Below are positions 29,572-36,793 of a DNA stretch of 36,793 nt, in pieces (position 1 is the first letter of the stretch; every line of letters begins with the position of its first letter). Made by a program: the position numbers and the translations under genes. The notes below the pieces were generated by a model, which worked only from the letters and a program-made list of their open reading frames with translations, had not been told where the DNA came from and searched no databases. The stretch comes from Candidatus Woesearchaeota archaeon (lineage in GTDB: Archaea; Nanobdellota; Nanobdellia; Woesearchaeales; DSVV01): positions 1 through 36,793 of the forward strand of contig JAGVYH010000016.1 in assembly GCA_018303325.1 (NCBI GenBank), written 5' to 3'.

Positions 29572-31905
29572 TCATCCATTTTTAATTTTTTCCTTTATTC
29601 TTCTGATTAAGACTTCAATAAGGAAAAACACCATTGCTGCAATTACAAAATACCAGTCAATATACTGTTTAGTCATTACATCTATTTTAGCTTTGTCTTT
29701 TGCTTTTTTTATGATATTTGAATAATCTGTCGGGTTAAAGATACTGCCGCCTGTTTCTTTTGTCATTTGCTCAATTTCATTCTCATTAAATCCAATATTT
29801 CTGTATTCCAAGTCATAATTGACTCCAAACTCTTTGCCTAAAATCGTTCCAAAACCAATAGTGTTTGGAACAATAATGCATTCATAATAATCTTCGATTG
29901 CATAAAAATTACATTCAGCTGTTTTTGGAGCAGTCTTGCCTTTATACTCTACTTTTGTTTCTTTGTTGATGATTGCATCCATTATTCTGATATAAGTGTC
30001 TCTTTTTCTGTTAGGATCCCCAACACCCCAGTCCATTACTCTGTAAATCAAGAATATGTTTTTTGGAAGATACATATCCTGAGCCCATTCTTTGCCGTCG
30101 TCAGTTGAAATAACACCAACTTTGTTATAATTATTGACTGAAACTATCGGGATGCCTGTGCCTGTTGTCACAAGAACATCTGCTGAAGCAGTTGGAACAA
30201 CAGAATTATATTTGTATAAACTTGCACTTATTGTCAGGCCTTGTGTTATCCAATGGCTGGGGTTAGAGATAATAAGATTCTTTTCAAACAGATTATTTGC
30301 TTCTTCAGGAGATTCAATAAACATGCCTCTTCCAAATGTGCTTATTGCCTGCCTTGTTTTCTTTAATGGGCTATCATCATATTCATCATTTTTTAGGTTA
30401 TAACTATGAACCCTGATTCCTTTATTTCTTAATGATTTTATATATTCTATTGAAGGTGTAAATATCTTCTCGTGAATTGCGCCGTCGCTTATAACAATAA
30501 TATTATTATTGCCTTGCATACCTGCAAACATCTTATCTGCCTGTTTAAGGCCAATGTCAAGTTGGGCAGGCCTGTACCATTTTATTCCGCCAATTTCATT
30601 AATATCTTTATGTTCTAACATTAATTTAACTATTCCATCCTTTTGCTGTTTTGGTTTCCAATCACTAATCACATCGCCAATATGCGCGAACATCACAACT
30701 GCAATATGTATGGGTTCTTTTCTGTAAATAAAATAATTAAGGATATCGTTTGTAACTTTCTCTTCACGCGTCATCTTTTCGCTTATGTAACCTGAACCGT
30801 CTAGCAAGAAGAGGAAATTAAAATCAACACCAACCTCTTCCATGTATCCTTTCTTTACAGGAAGCAGAAGATCTATATTTGAATTTGTCAAGAACGACTT
30901 CTCACCACCAATTACTATCAGGCCATTTCCGTCGTCAGTAAAACTCTCCAGCAGTTTTCCTTGGTCATAACTAATATCATCCATCTTATCATTTACCACA
31001 ACAGAATAATAAGAGGATAAATCATTTGGTAGTGTTGAAGTCTTCTGCGTGTTATATCTTGCGTAAAGTATGCTGTCAATATAAGATGTTTTGTCTGAAA
31101 GGTATAATACTTTTGGCTTTTCAACCACATCAACAACATGATAATAATGATTATTTATATCATATTTGTCGTCTGCCAAAATCTCAGCTTCAATTTTATA
31201 TGAGCCAACTTTGGTAAACTTTTGTTTTATCTGTATTTCCTGCTCATCTGTTTCTTTTGAATATACTGCCTGTCCTGCGACCTTTACCTGAAGCTGCACA
31301 GGTTTGTTAGCATTCCTTAAATATACATTAAATACATAATCAGTGTCAACAATTGAAGAATACGGACCTTTTATTTCAATGCTTGCATCAGGGTTTACTT
31401 CTTCTAATCTTATTGCATTAACTGTTGTATTAAACTTCTTTGCAAATGTAATAATATCCTTAAAATCCATGCTTTTCTCGTCGTTATTTCCGTCTGTGAT
31501 TAACAGTATGTTCTTTTTATGCAGCTCTCTGAAGATTTCATCGCCTAACATAGATGTTGTGCCAGAGCCAATCATCCTGATGTTAGTTGGGATTTCTTTT
31601 TCCAGCTTCTTTTTTAAGTCTAATACATTGGTATCAAACAATCCCATTGAAGAAGAATTATCATAAAGTATATTTATCTCAGGGTTTCCTGCAGTTGTTT
31701 CCTTCTTTATTATATAAGGGGCAGTAAGAGCAAATACAAGAAGCCCGAAAATAATCGCTCTAGATAAGAAAAGCAATATTCTGTAAATAATTGTTGAGCG
31801 TTTTTCTTCTTTTTCAAACTTTACAAAACTTATTGCTAGTAAAACAGCTAATAATATTATAATAGGGATATATAATAGCATCATTTCTGGCTTATCAATC
31901 TGCAC
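29572..31905 (-). CDS. Large membrane-anchored double-vWA protein
   Basis: The 777-aa protein has two N-terminal membrane segments (about residues 8-26 and 40-63), then a vWA-like domain (INILYDNSSSMGLF, a D-x-S-x-S MIDAS variant) and a beta-sandwich region. A second vWA-like domain follows (FNFLFLLDGSGYISEKMTRE), with NNIIVISDGAIHEKIF, and the C-terminal membrane helix (WYFVIAAMVFFLIEVLI) ends in a basic tail. The overall plan resembles BatB/glutamine-amidotransferase-like membrane vWA proteins. The second MIDAS (D-G-S-G) is complete enough to bind metal. GTG 31905 is the longest start; ATG 31884 is possible. The spacer to the upstream gene carries TCACCAATT repeats (31928-31955). Confidence 0.85.
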   Translation of the reverse strand: MQIDKPEMMLLYIPIIILLAVLLAISFVKFEKEEKRSTIIYRILLFLSRAIIFGLLVFALTAPYIIKKETTAGNPEINILYDNSSSMGLFDTNVLDLKKKLEKEIPTNIRMIGSGTTSMLGDEIFRELHKKNILLITDGNNDEKSMDFKDIITFAKKFNTTVNAIRLEEVNPDASIEIKGPYSSIVDTDYVFNVYLRNANKPVQLQVKVAGQAVYSKETDEQEIQIKQKFTKVGSYKIEAEILADDKYDINNHYYHVVDVVEKPKVLYLSDKTSYIDSILYARYNTQKTSTLPNDLSSYYSVVVNDKMDDISYDQGKLLESFTDDGNGLIVIGGEKSFLTNSNIDLLLPVKKGYMEEVGVDFNFLFLLDGSGYISEKMTREEKVTNDILNYFIYRKEPIHIAVVMFAHIGDVISDWKPKQQKDGIVKLMLEHKDINEIGGIKWYRPAQLDIGLKQADKMFAGMQGNNNIIVISDGAIHEKIFTPSIEYIKSLRNKGIRVHSYNLKNDEYDDSPLKKTRQAISTFGRGMFIESPEEANNLFEKNLIISNPSHWITQGLTISASLYKYNSVVPTASADVLVTTGTGIPIVSVNNYNKVGVISTDDGKEWAQDMYLPKNIFLIYRVMDWGVGDPNRKRDTYIRIMDAIINKETKVEYKGKTAPKTAECNFYAIEDYYECIIVPNTIGFGTILGKEFGVNYDLEYRNIGFNENEIEQMTKETGGSIFNPTDYSNIIKKAKDKAKIDVMTKQYIDWYFVIAAMVFFLIEVLIRRIKEKIKNG

Positions 31906-31955
31906 TAAACTAATGAATTCTACTGGTGAAGTAATTGGTGAAATTGGTGATGCGA

Positions 31956-33836
31956 TTATAAATCACCCCTAACTTTTATATATAATAATTCTGAAAAAAG
32001 AACAAGAATACACATATAAATCAAATAAGCAATAATCCTTCTTTTAATATTTGCTGCGCTTTTTTCTGATTCATACCCTTCTTTATTCTCGTCTTTCAGG
32101 AAATAATTAATGTCAGATTCTTTTGAATCTAATAGGTTGACATAGATTTTTCTGCTGTCAATAGAATACTCACCTACCTCATTGAAATCAAGCACAGCGG
32201 TTTTTAACTTGCCAGATGGCGTTTTGATTTCAGTTTCATCATCAAACATTAATTTATCGCCAACTTTGTGGTTAATTGTGCTGATATCTTCTGCATGGAT
32301 CATGTAATCAATAAGTTGCTGCCAGAATAATGGATATGATACATCGAACTTAAATTTGCTTTCAGAATCAATAATGCCGTAATAAGCTATTTTTCCGCTG
32401 CCTAAATCTTTAACAGCAATAATTGTGGAATTATCTGATGCCCCATTTGCGAGAGCAATTGCGCCGCTCTTTAATTTTGCATTATAATATTTATTGGTTT
32501 TAGTGAAGCTTAAGTCATTTGTTATTTCACTTAAGCTTTGAAGATTGAAGACTTCTGTTGGCTGTGAAATAAAATTGCCAAGTGTTACAGGCAGCAAATC
32601 TTTAAGAGGTAAGTCATCCAAACCCTGAAAACCCATAACAATAAATGCTGCGCCCTTCTTTTGCACTAGGCTTTTTATTTTGTCCAGTGATGCTTTTGGA
32701 AGCTTGTCAACATCTATCTTTCCAAGAATGATTATATCATGATCAATAGGCACCATTTTTGGCGGAGCAGCTGTTTCTATTGTAATTTCAGGATTCCAAA
32801 TATCTCTATATGCGCTTATTGCTGGCAGAATGTAACTTTTCTCTTCATTGGTAATTAATAGTACTTTTATTTTCTTTTTTACTGGTGTGTAAATATGTAT
32901 TTGATTGTCTAATTCAAAATCATCCTTAATTAACAGTTTGATTAAATTATCTCCTTCCTTGTTTTTGAATGTAATCTTTTCGTTCATCTTAGGCAAGATT
33001 GCAACATTTTTTTTGTCACCATTAATATCAACATCAAATTTAAGAGGTTTGTCATTATAATTTTGGATTGTAATCTTTGATTCCTTTTCAGAAAGATCTG
33101 CATTAACAATGCCTATATTATTTTTATTTCCTGCATCAGAATTAAGGTTTACAAACTCAACATAAACACCTTTTGCTTCCAAGGTTTTTTTGGCTATAAT
33201 CGGCTCAACACTGTCTGTATTGATAAAATCGCTGATTACAATTACTCTTCCCTTCTCACCTGCTAATAAATCGCCTGCTGCAAGGATTGAATTGCCAATG
33301 CTTGAGAGCCCAGCTTTTGGCTTAAGTTTTGTGAGAATATCTGCAGCTTCCTCTTCTTTTCCATCCTTCAGCACGATTAACGGCTCATTGTCAACTAAAA
33401 CAATGCTGGTTTTTCCTTCGACATAGCCCTTTGCTTTTGTGACTGCTTTCTCAAACAAATTATCTGCGCCAACACCTGCTCCGATACTAACTTGCATACT
33501 TGCGCTAGTATCCAAAACAATGACTGTATGCTCATTGCTGATATCTTTACTTGAGAAGAAATACGGCTGCATTGCTGATATTGCAAGAATTGCTATAAGC
33601 AGGAAATGGAATATAAGCAAAAAATCCCTTAATAACCTTTCAAAGAAGGATTCTTTTTTAGATTTTCCAGTATCTTTCATGAGAAATATTAAAGATGGGA
33701 TTGTCTTTTGCAAAGGTTTTGGCCTTATTAAATAAATTAACAGCAGGAGAAATAATCCTATCAATGCATAAAGTCCAAGAGGATTATCAATATGAGTAAA
33801 TAAGGAATTTTTTATCTCTGCAACTGATATAACCAT
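31956..33836 (-). CDS. BatA-like vWA membrane protein
   Basis: The 626-aa protein begins with the BatA N-terminal domain: a first membrane segment (LGLYALIGLFLLLLIYLIRP), a short linker (KTIPSLIFLMKD) and a second segment (LLIFHFLLIAILAISAM). A vWA domain with MIDAS DTSASM follows, then later strands KTSIVLVDNEPLIVL and KGRVIVISDF, a long extracellular beta-rich region including a glutamine amidotransferase-like part (KVLLITNEEKSYILPAISAY), and one C-terminal membrane helix. Family members (aerotolerance Bat proteins) cooperate with MoxR ATPases. ATG 33836 follows GAGGT at good spacing. Confidence 0.88.
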   Translation of the reverse strand: MVISVAEIKNSLFTHIDNPLGLYALIGLFLLLLIYLIRPKPLQKTIPSLIFLMKDTGKSKKESFFERLLRDFLLIFHFLLIAILAISAMQPYFFSSKDISNEHTVIVLDTSASMQVSIGAGVGADNLFEKAVTKAKGYVEGKTSIVLVDNEPLIVLKDGKEEEAADILTKLKPKAGLSSIGNSILAAGDLLAGEKGRVIVISDFINTDSVEPIIAKKTLEAKGVYVEFVNLNSDAGNKNNIGIVNADLSEKESKITIQNYNDKPLKFDVDINGDKKNVAILPKMNEKITFKNKEGDNLIKLLIKDDFELDNQIHIYTPVKKKIKVLLITNEEKSYILPAISAYRDIWNPEITIETAAPPKMVPIDHDIIILGKIDVDKLPKASLDKIKSLVQKKGAAFIVMGFQGLDDLPLKDLLPVTLGNFISQPTEVFNLQSLSEITNDLSFTKTNKYYNAKLKSGAIALANGASDNSTIIAVKDLGSGKIAYYGIIDSESKFKFDVSYPLFWQQLIDYMIHAEDISTINHKVGDKLMFDDETEIKTPSGKLKTAVLDFNEVGEYSIDSRKIYVNLLDSKESDINYFLKDENKEGYESEKSAANIKRRIIAYLIYMCILVLFSELLYIKVRGDL

Positions 33837-33973
33837 TATAGACCTCTTTTTTTATTTCAATTTCTTTTTTTTGTATCTTTTGTATTTTTAGTTAATTTCT
33901 TATTAGATTAATAAATCTTTCTACAAGTTATTTAAAAATAAGGAGAATATAAAGATTTTGGTTTTTAGTCTGT

Positions 33974-34465
33974 TTACAACTTAGCTTTGAGTATATCCCA
34001 AAAATCATACAATGCTACGCTTAAATAAAGAAGAGCTGAAAAAACAAAGATTATTGAATATAACTGAGGATATACAAAACCAATACTTATGACCAACGTT
34101 TCAAGCATTAATGCCAGCAGCAGCATAAACATAAAAGTGACAAAGTGAGAAAACATTCTTTGAGATAGTAAGAGTATATTGCTTTTTTCATAAGTAAATG
34201 TAAAGTTGGCAAAACAAATAGCAACAATCAATATACTTAATATAAGTAAAAAATCATTTAATTGAAATGGTTGTATCTGTTTCAATACCTGTAAGAGCGG
34301 AAAATAAAATATAACTGAAAAAAAGAGGATAAAAATATTCTTGACAATATTTTCCTTAATCAATCTAATTATTGTAATGTTTTTTAATTGGGCTGTTTGG
34401 TTTGTTTGAGATTGTGAAATTTTTTGTGGCATTTTTTTGATTTTTTCCAGTTTAATGTTCCTCAT
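33974..34465 (-). CDS. Four-TM membrane protein
   Basis: The 163-aa protein has a basic, glutamine-rich cytoplasmic N terminus (residues 1-40) and four predicted membrane segments (IFILFFSVIFYFPLL, DFLLILSILIVAICFANF, HFVTFMFMLLLALMLETLVI, LYSIIFVFSALLYLSVAL). No conserved polar residues stand out and no family is recognised. The gene lies 61 bases after the next upstream gene and 137 before the BatA-like gene. It may share their transcript, or the AT-rich 137-base gap may hold a separate promoter. Confidence 0.75.
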   Translation of the reverse strand: MRNIKLEKIKKMPQKISQSQTNQTAQLKNITIIRLIKENIVKNIFILFFSVIFYFPLLQVLKQIQPFQLNDFLLILSILIVAICFANFTFTYEKSNILLLSQRMFSHFVTFMFMLLLALMLETLVISIGFVYPQLYSIIFVFSALLYLSVALYDFWDILKAKL

Positions 34466-34526
34466 ATTTGTCTTTCTATCTTTATTTATCTTTTAGGCTT
34501 TGTTTAAGATATTCTTAGCTTACTTT

Positions 34527-35324
34527 TTATGCTTTTTCCTCTCTCTGTTTCGGCGCTAATATACACATAAATCCACTTAATATAAACGCAGGTACAGCAT
34601 TCAGCAAAAGCAGTGTTGTTGACTGCGCTGTTTTGTAGATAAAAGTGTATTGCGTCAAAATCACAAAAAGCACCACAACAATTGCTGTGGCTAATAATGG
34701 CGTTATTTGTACAAGCAGCCTGTTTGTTGAGGATGCTAATTTGGCTGGAGTGGAAGTAGTTGACGTAATAATTGTGTATGTCAACACAACGCCAAAAAAC
34801 CCAGGCATTAATGTAAGAAGCACTTTAAGCAGGTTCTCGTCTGTGCTGATGCTTACAAAAAGCGTTAGTACAACCAGCAAAAACAAAGAAGACACCAATA
34901 GAAAATGCGCAGGAAGAATTGTTTTTATTGGATTTTCGTAATCAATAACCTTGCCCTGTTTTATGAACTGAAACGCTTTGTTTAACATATCTTCATGATG
35001 TCCTGCCCTTAACAATGCGCCTTTTATTGCCTTAACAGAATATCCTTTGTTCATTTGCTGTTTAATATAATCTATAAGCATATTTTGAATATAAAAATAC
35101 ATTTCATCATTCATTTCCCTTAATTGCTGCGCAGATGCATGTTTTTGTTTTGGCTGTTTAATCTGTCTTAACCCTTTGAGAAAAGGATTAATTACATGAT
35201 TAACTAAGCCAGAATTATAACCATAATTAACAAGCGCTTCTTTAATATCTTTTAATTGGTATCCCTGCTGAATTTCAAATTCAACATATTTTCTGATGTG
35301 TTCGGTAAGATATTGCTCCTGCAT
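34527..35324 (-). CDS. Membrane protein with two tandem QGY-type helical domains
   Basis: Residues 1-50 and about 72-125 are two copies of a short three-helix domain: YVEFEIQQGYQLKDIKEALV ..YGYNSGLVNHVI and LIDYIKQQMNKGYSVKAIKG ALLRAGHHEDMLNKA. The motif [IY]-x-x-[QK]-x-x-x-GY-x-x-x-x-IK-x-AL-x-x-[AY]-G is shared. Four membrane helices follow from about residue 133 to 258. The repeated small domain looks like a protein-interaction module fused to a membrane anchor. ATG 35324 is preceded by GAGG about 12 nt upstream. It is the first gene of the minus-strand series after the TrmB regulator. Confidence 0.8.
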   Translation of the reverse strand: MQEQYLTEHIRKYVEFEIQQGYQLKDIKEALVNYGYNSGLVNHVINPFLKGLRQIKQPKQKHASAQQLREMNDEMYFYIQNMLIDYIKQQMNKGYSVKAIKGALLRAGHHEDMLNKAFQFIKQGKVIDYENPIKTILPAHFLLVSSLFLLVVLTLFVSISTDENLLKVLLTLMPGFFGVVLTYTIITSTTSTPAKLASSTNRLLVQITPLLATAIVVVLFVILTQYTFIYKTAQSTTLLLLNAVPAFILSGFMCILAPKQREEKA

Positions 35325-35420
35325 TTATATTAAACCTCATGGTTTTTTATATAATCATTAATATAATTTATTTTCTGAATAGCAGAATTTAAATATGTTT
35401 TGGTTTGAATTTTTCTTATA

Positions 35421-36230
35421 TCATCTTTTCTTAGCCATCTTCCATAACATCTCAAAATATTTGCGGTTTGCATCTGCAACTTGTTTGTTTCTTATAATAA
35501 TGCCATAAATTGGGTTGCCCCAAATAATTATCGCAACATTATTACCATAAATATGTGTAGGGTTTGGATTGAAAAGATGATCAGGAATAAGCCTATACTC
35601 AGATTGAAGACCTTCAAAGAATGTTGCAGTTGATTTTTTAGCAAGCAGCTTTTCCTTAAATTTGTTTTTTCTCATTCTGTTGATGTATTGCTCTATAGCA
35701 ATCTTATCAAACTCTAAGAATTTTGTTTCCTCAATACCCATTGCACACATCACTTTTCTTAGTCTTTTTCCTGCTTCTGACATCACTTCTTTTTCTGCTT
35801 CTGTTCTATCTTCTTTTTTTGTTTCTTTCAGCGTTCTTATAATATCATTATATATTGTTCTCAGAACCATTTTTCCTTTGATAACCTCAACCTCTGTTTC
35901 TTCTTTTTCTGTCAAAAACATCCCTAAAAGTTGTGGCATAATAGAATTAATATCTTGTTTTTTTTGTTCAATCTCTTGTTCTCTCTTGTCAAGATAATCA
36001 ATAATTTTGTCTGGCTTTAGAGCTTTAAAGAACTTTTTGTTGTTCTTGATAATATAAGAAACAACCCCTTTTTCTAATAATCGGTCTAGTGCATCATAAC
36101 ATACCTGCCTGTGCAATCCTGAACTTGAACCAATCTCATTAACACTAATTTCGCCTTTATTCAGCAGAGTAAGATAAATTTCTACTTCATTTGATGTTAA
36201 TCCTAATTTAAGCAGTGTTTCTTTTATCAT
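35421..36230 (-). CDS. TrmB-like transcriptional regulator
   Basis: The 269-aa protein has an N-terminal winged helix (LLKLGLTSNEVEIYLTLLNK, then VNEIGSSSGLHRQVCYDALD RLLEKGVVSY), a coiled-coil linker (DYLDKREQEIEQKKQDINSI) and an effector-like C-terminal domain (MCAMGIEETKFLEFDKI, AIIIWGNPIYGIIIRNK). This is the TrmB order; the family often senses sugars, but this C-terminal domain is short, as in many DPANN members. ATG 36230 is chosen; TTG 36251 would add seven residues and lies about 25 nt from a TATA-like TTATAGTA on the minus strand. It may control the downstream MoxR series or the divergent 72-aa gene. Confidence 0.85.
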   Translation of the reverse strand: MIKETLLKLGLTSNEVEIYLTLLNKGEISVNEIGSSSGLHRQVCYDALDRLLEKGVVSYIIKNNKKFFKALKPDKIIDYLDKREQEIEQKKQDINSIMPQLLGMFLTEKEETEVEVIKGKMVLRTIYNDIIRTLKETKKEDRTEAEKEVMSEAGKRLRKVMCAMGIEETKFLEFDKIAIEQYINRMRKNKFKEKLLAKKSTATFFEGLQSEYRLIPDHLFNPNPTHIYGNNVAIIIWGNPIYGIIIRNKQVADANRKYFEMLWKMAKKR

Positions 36231-36352
36231 GAAATCATCTATTATTTCCAAATTATTCTCGTGAATAGTATACTATAATTTCTTAAAAATTGTAATTTTT
36301 GGTTGAAGCCCATGTTATTACTATTCTATTAATCAACTTTTATTTAAAGTTT

Positions 36353-36408
36353 TCGTAATTATATATTACGACAAAGATTTATATACTTTTAACTATCTTT
36401 TAGTAGTT
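36353..36408. promoter_or_regulatory. Dyads and TATA box in the TrmB/72-aa spacer
   Basis: TCGTAAT-TATAT-ATTACGA (36353-36371) is a perfect 7-bp dyad. A TATA box TTTATATAC follows at 36378-36386, and AACTA-N8-TAGTT overlaps the expected start region (36391-36408). This arrangement suits a regulator binding next to the plus-strand promoter. A six-codon frame MFNNLG (36454-36474) precedes the 72-aa gene by two bases. Confidence 0.4.
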
Positions 36409-36476
36409 TATAGCATGAATTGAAGGAAAAAATTAGACAAGGAAAGAATAGTTATGTTCAATAATTTGGGATAAAA

Positions 36477-36695
36477 ATGGCAGACGACAGAAACTCAAAA
36501 TCATCAATTGATGATAAAATGGATGATAAAAAAGTGAATTTAGGTTTCAAATATTTAATAGCAACTTGTGATATGGACGATTTACTTCTTGATCCAAATA
36601 GGTCTGACGAGACTACACATAGTGTCCATCAAGAATTCAAGACTGAAAACGAAAGAGATGGAGTCTACGACATTTATGTCATGGGAAAGAATTAG
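36477..36695 (+). CDS. 72-aa unknown protein
   Basis: The protein starts with a hydrophilic, probably disordered segment (MADDRNSKSSIDDKMDDKKV) and continues with a small alpha/beta-looking part (NLGFKYLIATCDMDDLLLDP, then ERDGVYDIYVMGKN). There is no recognised family, no membrane segment and one cysteine. ATG 36477 follows TTTGGGATAAAA, a weak ribosome binding site. It is separated from the TrmB gene by a divergent promoter region and followed 67 bases later by another start. Confidence 0.6.
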   Translation: MADDRNSKSSIDDKMDDKKVNLGFKYLIATCDMDDLLLDPNRSDETTHSVHQEFKTENERDGVYDIYVMGKN

Positions 36696-36762
36696 GCACT
36701 GTACTAAAATAGATACTTTAATATATTAGTTCTTACATTAATTCTTACCGAGGTGATTTATT

Positions 36763-36793
36763 ATGGCTCGTCCACGCGGAAAAATTAATGTTG
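36763..36793 (+). CDS. Start of a gene cut by the window edge
   Basis: The first ten codons read MARPRGKINV. ATG 36763 is preceded by GAGGTGA (36750-36756) at ideal spacing and by a TATA-like TTTAATATA at 36717-36725, the best-formed start region in the window. The product cannot be named from ten residues; the basic start would suit a nucleic-acid-binding protein. Confidence 0.7.
   Translation, partial: MARPRGKINV

Noticed and set aside
25850-33836. MoxR-vWA genes as a defence system of the MoxR/vWA ternary type
   Set aside because: No nuclease, protease effector or phage-related gene is in the cluster, and the membrane Bat-like vWA proteins and DUF58 point to the envelope/chaperone type.

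Overview
The window looks like a piece of an AT-rich archaeal genome, most likely a small-genome DPANN-type archaeon (Woesearchaeota/Pacearchaeota-like; the lineage is inferred). Evidence for Archaea: ribosomal protein uS15 of the archaeal type followed by a GAN/RecJ-like DHH nuclease, an XPD-type iron-sulfur helicase, a TrmB-type regulator, Lrp/AsnC modules, a TIGR00295-like HD protein, BRE/TATA-type promoters, and many apparently leaderless genes whose start lies about 25-30 nt after a TATA box. Several starts are GTG or TTG. No tRNA, rRNA or CRISPR array was recognised.

Layout. 1-2.1 kb: an array of four hairpins, a class I methyltransferase, two small unknown genes, and a MITE-like element with long terminal inverted repeats and 9-bp direct repeats. 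2.1-5.8 kb: rps15, a structured intergenic region, a DHH/DHHA1 nuclease, and a convergent M29-type aminopeptidase. 6.1-11.4 kb: winged-helix regulator, XPD-like helicase, two unknown leaderless genes, and a SpoIIM/DUF95 membrane protein. 11.4-18.4 kb: an accessory cluster that looks richer in GC than its surroundings. It holds a 1269-aa solenoid protein, a double Lrp/AsnC regulator, a divergent secreted alpha/beta hydrolase and a possible ADP-ribosyltransferase-fold protein. Regulator, a 16-codon mini-ORF and the giant gene are chained by ATGA overlaps. 18.6-23.1 kb: HD protein, an endonuclease V homologue lacking two of three metal ligands, a zinc-ribbon protein, a site-2 protease with CBS domains, and a BRO/DinD-like protein. 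A 23-bp exact inverted repeat brackets 11.5-23.1 kb. 23.2-36.3 kb, mostly minus strand: U32 peptidase/RlhA-like protein, a SemiSWEET-like protein (plus strand), and a long MoxR-vWA membrane gene cluster (two membrane proteins, two membrane-anchored vWA proteins, a coiled-coil protein, a 3-TM protein, MoxR AAA+ ATPase, DUF58). A TrmB-like regulator precedes it. The right edge holds a 72-aa gene and the first ten codons of another.

The most unusual DNA-level feature is a composite repeat of about 343 bp present twice (19.25-19.60 and 26.73-27.07 kb). Its 97-bp hairpin module is in the same orientation in both copies and differs at one base, while the adjoining module of about 220-240 bp is inverted. 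The second copy lies in the MoxR operon and supplies the last codons and the stop of moxR. Short hairpins with three-base loops recur in this repeat and at other gene borders.

The MoxR-vWA genes probably form one membrane-associated AAA+/vWA assembly. The 11.6-18.4 kb cluster is the best candidate for an undescribed system, but its function cannot be read from the sequence.
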